DNA of 64,000 nucleotides, from contig CAMTMC010000008.1 of the NCBI GenBank assembly GCA_947073515.1, positions 1 to 64,000 of the forward strand, given 5' to 3'. This document shows positions 59,969 through 64,000 of the stretch, piece after piece (the stretch's first letter is position 1; every line of letters begins with the position of its first letter). Both the position numbers and the translations under genes were made by a program. Under the pieces are notes generated by a model. That model saw only the letters and a list, made by a program, of their open reading frames with translations. It made no database searches and was not told where the DNA came from. The stretch comes from an uncultured bacterium (GTDB taxonomy: Bacteria; Bacillota; Clostridia; Oscillospirales; Oscillospiraceae).

Positions 59969-59982
59969 ATGTGACCTGTCAA
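59954..59982 (-). promoter_or_regulatory. Consensus promoter of the five-gene cargo operon
   Basis: Minus strand TTGACA - 17 bp - TACAAT. Confidence 0.8.
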
Positions 59983-60025
59983 TACTCTTCTATGTGAAAA
60001 ACTTTTTGCATTTACGAAATGCTGT

Positions 60026-60151
60026 TTATCCTCGCTCGCATACGCCGACAGGCTGTCCTTCTTCAGAGGATACATTCAGGCACGGGAGATAGTAGTCGCC
60101 AATCAATTCATAACACAAACCATTATTCTTGTCAAAAATGTACTTGTCCAT
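60026..60151 (-). pseudogene. Truncated TnpV-like transposon protein (41 codons)
   Basis: Minus strand MDKYIFDKNNGLCYELIGDYYLPCLNVSSEEGQPVGVCERG*, recalled match to TnpV N-terminus; below the ORF-track length cut-off. Confidence 0.6.
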
Positions 60152-60456
60152 CTTGAAATCCTCCGCTATCATAATATTCGCACATACGTCTCAGTTCTCC
60201 GATTGCCACACGTTGTTATATCCTGTTGCGTGATTTTCTTGCCCTTGCTTTTGCCCTTATGGGCAACCAGGGTAAGGGTAAACTTGTGTGAAACCGAATA
60301 AAGGGATAAGGCGAACACACTGCGAAAAATCCATTGTTTTCAAGGCTTTCGGAGGATTTTATTGAAAACCTACGGTGAGCAATGACCGCTCATAAAATCG
60401 TAGTATTCAAATTCCTTTTTATCACACACCCCCACAATCTCATCACAAAAACAAAA

Positions 60457-60511
60457 AGGAATGACCCCTAACTGCCCGTTTCGTAATCCGTTGCAGCTAG
60501 GGGTCATTCCT
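60457..60511. repeat. Long inverted repeat, 14-bp perfect arms, 27-nt loop
   Basis: AGGAATGACCCCTA ... TAGGGGTCATTCCT. Confidence 0.7.
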
Positions 60512-61142
60512 GTTCATTCTTGTTATCTAACATCATTTTGGCTACCTCCGTTTCTACAAGATGCGTTTCGCCGCCTTCCCCGTCCAGCAACCTCTGAACC
60601 AATTCCTCGACTATCTCTTTTGTGGCCGTATTTACGGCTGTATATCCTCATACGTGAGGCCCTTTGAGTCGGATTGTTCGGTTTGCTTTCCGGTTGTGCC
60701 GCTGCACGCTCCCTGAATGCCGAGCCTGCTCAAGCTTCAAAATGAGATTCGCCGGGACTTCCATCACCACCGCTTGGGACCGACCTTCGCTCCGCCTGGC
60801 CGCCTCCGCGGCCCCGCTTCACACCACTCGCTTTGCTGTGATCTCCCACCGGGCTCTCCCTTTTCCCGATTTTCCCTGGCCTGTGGTTTTTGCCCTTCCT
60901 GACCTGGTCTTGGACTGTCTGATCCTTTTACCTCGCTTCTCGGCTTCAGGTGCTGGGGTATTTAGCTGTACATTGGACTCACCCTTTCCTTGGTTATACT
61001 TTACCACACTAGTACACTCTTGTCAAGAAGTTTTTCTTCGGTTTTCTACACAAATCATTTCCCGCTGTTTTAGACGCTTTGCATAAACCGGCGGGAGAAC
61101 TTGCAAAAACGCCCCTGGAGCGCTGCTCCAGGGGCGGCCTGT

Positions 61143-61832
61143 TCACATGTGTTCCGGCGGGGGGGCCGCCGCCAGCTCCCGCATCCAGCGGTAGAGGGGC
61201 ACCAGGGACTTCCACCCCTCCAGCACCTGCCCGGCCAGCTCCGGGCTGGTGAAGGCCCCCTCACAGCTGGGGTTCCGGGTCAGGCTGATCTGCTTGCGGT
61301 TGTACCAGGGGGAGAGCAGCGGCCCGGGGTCCCCCTTGGGGCGCTTGTACGCCTCCCCCTCCAGGTTGAACTCCCCCCGCTCCTCCACCGCCCGGACCAG
61401 CTTCTCCAGGGGCTTGGGGTCCCGGTCAATGCTGGCCCGGAGCTTGGCCATGGTCAGGGGGGCGGGGTCCCACACCCCCATGCCGTAGCTGTACCCCTCG
61501 GGGGAAATCTCAAACCACAGGCAGGGGATTGCGCAGTCCCGCTCCCCCGGCTTTCGCAGGGAGAACCACAGGTGGTCCTTGTAGGGCCCCCGGCCAAAGA
61601 GCCGCCGGGCGTCCCGGTAGATCCGGCTCACCTTCAGCTCCAGGCCCAGCTCGGGGTAGAGCTCCGTCATTTCCCGGGTAAGCCAGGCGGCCAGGGCCCG
61701 GGTAGGCCGGTCCACCAGCGCCAGGAACTCCTCCTTGTGGGCCAGGAACCAGCCCCGCTCGTTGTTGAAACGCAGGTTCCAGAGGAAGTCGATGGTCCCC
61801 TGGGTGTAGCCCTGAAATTCCATGCCGTCCAT
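61143..61832 (-). CDS. DUF2461 family protein
   Basis: FQGYTQGTIDFLWNLRFNNERGWFLAHKEEFLALVDRPTRALAAWL; RIYRDARRLFGRGPYKDHLWF. Confidence 0.88.
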   Translation of the reverse strand: MDGMEFQGYTQGTIDFLWNLRFNNERGWFLAHKEEFLALVDRPTRALAAWLTREMTELYPELGLELKVSRIYRDARRLFGRGPYKDHLWFSLRKPGERDCAIPCLWFEISPEGYSYGMGVWDPAPLTMAKLRASIDRDPKPLEKLVRAVEERGEFNLEGEAYKRPKGDPGPLLSPWYNRKQISLTRNPSCEGAFTSPELAGQVLEGWKSLVPLYRWMRELAAAPPPEHM

Positions 61833-63707
61833 TTATTGGGACCCCCCCGCCTCCGGGCCCGGGCGGGCATCAAGGCCGGGGTCAGGCCCCGGATCCTCCG
61901 GGGGCGTGACGGGGTTCTCCGGAACGCTGGGCTCCACCGGCGGGTCGTCGGGGGTTCCGGGGTTGGCAGGCTCCCCGGTCCCCGGGTCAATGGGGGTAAT
62001 CCCGGAATCACTGGGGGGTGTGGTGACCCCCGGGTCAACCGGGGAGGTGGTCCCTCCCGGCTGGGGAGGCGTGCCATTGGGCCAGGTGGCCGGGTCGCCG
62101 TCGGCGGGGTTATAGTGGTAGGTATTGGGCCGCATCTTGTACTTACTGCCGCCCATGTCCTGCTTGTCGATCTCGTTACCGTCCTTGTCGTAAATATAGC
62201 GGTAGGTGTGGGCGCTCCAGCCGGTATAGGCGTACTGCTCCCGGTCCAGCACCAGGGTGCCCTGGGGGACGCTGGGGTCGGGGGCATACACGGTGGTGGG
62301 GGCCACCCGGTCAAAGGTGCTGCTCTTGGGCACGGCGTAGATCCCCTCCGGGTTGGTGCCGTAGAGCTTCACGTTCAGGTACCGCTTGCCGTTGGAGTCG
62401 TAGCTGTTGGTGACGATCTTAACGGGGTAGTCGGTGTTGTTTTTAAAGCGGAAGTCCAGGCTGCCATAGAAAACCGTGGCGTCCATGCCCAGATCCACAT
62501 ATCCGGTGTTGAACTGGTGGCAGTGGCGCTCCACCACCTCCAGGTTGGTGTGGAGAACGGCGTAGTAGATGGTGGAGGAGGTCTGGCAGATGCCGCCCCC
62601 GATGTCGTCCACCGACTGACCCGCCTTGTAGATGGGGGCGTTTCTATACCCCTTGTCAGCGGAGCGGCTGCCGGTGGTGTTGTTGTAGGAGAACTCCTGG
62701 CCGGGCAGCAGGATCACGTTGTTGCACGCCTCGGCGGACAGTTTTACGTTATATTTCCGGTTGGAGGAGCCGGACACCCTTGTGGTGCCCTCCCCCAGCA
62801 GATCCCGGAAGAGCTTCCCCTCCAGGCTCTCCTTGGTGTCCTTGGGCTGGGTAACGGTCAGGGGGACAGAGAAGGTCTCCCCCTCGGCGGCCTGGGAATA
62901 GGCGGTCTCCAGGGCGGCCACGTCAAAGTCCACCCCCACTGTGTGGCCGGTGACCTCAAAGGTCTCCGGGTCCATCTGGGCGCTGACCGGCTCCACGTAC
63001 ACCGCCCGGTGGATGGCCTCGAAGTCGGGCCGCTCCGTCTGGCTCCGGGAGGCGGCCAGGACAACCCGCTTCTCCACCGGGCCGCCCCCGCCGCCCAGCG
63101 CCTCCTGGAACCCCTCCTGGAGGGCCTCCCTGGCGTCCTTCTCCACGGTGTCCCAGTCCACGGTGACCACCGGGGCGCCCTTGGTCATCACCAGCTTGTC
63201 GCCCTCCACCTGATAGCCGTGGTCCGCGGTGGAGCCGGCCACCGCCCGCTCCATCCGCTCCATCAGGTCCCGCAGGGCCGGCTCGTCCTCCGGCAATCCC
63301 ATGGGCACCTGGCTGGACATGCCCAGCATATGGCCCGCCAGCTGATAGCCGCTTTGGAGGAACTGCTCGTGGCCCAGGGCGAAGGCCTCCTCTACCAGGC
63401 CGGGCGTATACGTCAGCTGGCTGGCGTCCATGCTCTCCTCCAGCCCCTCATAGACCAAGGTGAGCTTGATGTCTCCCCCCCGCTGCTCAAAGGCGGTCCG
63501 GACGGCCGACTCGGCCTGGGCCAGCGTCAGGTTGGACACATCCACCCCAGCCACCGACACGTTGGGCAGAATGGTGTCCCGGCTGACAGCCCAGGCGCAC
63601 AGCCCCAGATAGGCCGCCGCCAGCGTGCCCGCCACCGCCCCGGTGATGATCCAGGGCAGCTTCTTGCCGCCGCCCTCTTCTTTTTTTTCTAGCCGCCGTC
63701 CTTCCAT
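61833..63707 (-). CDS. VanW family protein with N-terminal TM, peptidoglycan-binding-like repeats and Pro/Gly-rich C-terminal tail
   Basis: VanW core FSYNNTTGSRSADKGYRNAPIYKAGQSVDDIGGGICQTSSTIYYAVLHTNLEVVERHCHQF; low-complexity PGT/PVDPG tail. Confidence 0.92.
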   Translation of the reverse strand: MEGRRLEKKEEGGGKKLPWIITGAVAGTLAAAYLGLCAWAVSRDTILPNVSVAGVDVSNLTLAQAESAVRTAFEQRGGDIKLTLVYEGLEESMDASQLTYTPGLVEEAFALGHEQFLQSGYQLAGHMLGMSSQVPMGLPEDEPALRDLMERMERAVAGSTADHGYQVEGDKLVMTKGAPVVTVDWDTVEKDAREALQEGFQEALGGGGGPVEKRVVLAASRSQTERPDFEAIHRAVYVEPVSAQMDPETFEVTGHTVGVDFDVAALETAYSQAAEGETFSVPLTVTQPKDTKESLEGKLFRDLLGEGTTRVSGSSNRKYNVKLSAEACNNVILLPGQEFSYNNTTGSRSADKGYRNAPIYKAGQSVDDIGGGICQTSSTIYYAVLHTNLEVVERHCHQFNTGYVDLGMDATVFYGSLDFRFKNNTDYPVKIVTNSYDSNGKRYLNVKLYGTNPEGIYAVPKSSTFDRVAPTTVYAPDPSVPQGTLVLDREQYAYTGWSAHTYRYIYDKDGNEIDKQDMGGSKYKMRPNTYHYNPADGDPATWPNGTPPQPGGTTSPVDPGVTTPPSDSGITPIDPGTGEPANPGTPDDPPVEPSVPENPVTPPEDPGPDPGLDARPGPEAGGSQ

Positions 63708-64000
63708 TCCACTGATTCCCTCCTGCCGGCCCGGGGCCGGTTCTTTTGTACCAAGCATATATTATAGCATGCCCCCTCCGCCCTTACAATTACAGAATAG
63801 TTACAATGCGGGGGGATTCCCCGCTAATTCCTGCCAGCCCGTCAAAACCCGCCATTTACTTTTTGGGGGAAATGGCCTATGATAGAGGCAGGCCGCCCTT
63901 TCCGCCGGCGGGCGCTGATCTCCGCTCCCGGCGGCGCCCGTCAGCCTCTCGGGGGCAGGGCCCGTTTCTTCATGGAATTTTAAGAAAAAATCAATTCCAT

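Noticed and set aside
60664-61086. 140-aa plus-strand ORF (and overlapping 60461-60902 ORFs)
   Set aside because: No RBS or recognisable domain, composition like non-coding remnant DNA at the element edge
61101-63692. 863-aa plus-strand ORF
   Set aside because: Antisense to DUF2461 and VanW-family genes; low-complexity translation

Overview
This 64 kb window comes from a high-GC Firmicutes genome, probably an Oscillospiraceae-like Clostridia (inferred from gene content and style, not tested). Most of it is ordinary core metabolism: an AraC regulator and alpha-amylase-family enzyme, PepD, xpt/xanthine permease, a three-subunit molybdenum hydroxylase with a MocA-like gene, an Opp peptide transporter with an M29 aminopeptidase, an AbgT transporter with M28/SDR/PanE genes, ilvD and ilvC with two acetolactate synthases, rplJL, thrS and a VanW-family protein. 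Two T-box leaders (ilv and thrS) and an L10-type leader with consensus promoters are readable. There are two accessory regions. The first (about 25.0-31.2 kb, AT-richer) holds hsdM-hsdS-FRG-hsdS with no hsdR in the window. The second (about 52.4-60.5 kb) looks like a small integrative element: tyrosine integrase, XRE regulator, excisionase-like and MobC-like genes, and a TnpV remnant. No relaxase is visible. Its cargo is a five-gene operon (RHH-like small protein, two unknowns, a SpoVK/CbbX-like AAA+ ATPase with a large unknown N-terminus, and a metallophosphoesterase). That operon is driven by a consensus promoter overlapped by a perfect 15-bp inverted repeat, and it ends in a 28-bp perfect hairpin. 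It is the best candidate for an undescribed system. I also found two related MITE-like elements (8.85-9.02 kb and 39.71-39.87 kb) that share a body but have different terminal inverted repeats. All assignments are by reading; no database search was possible.
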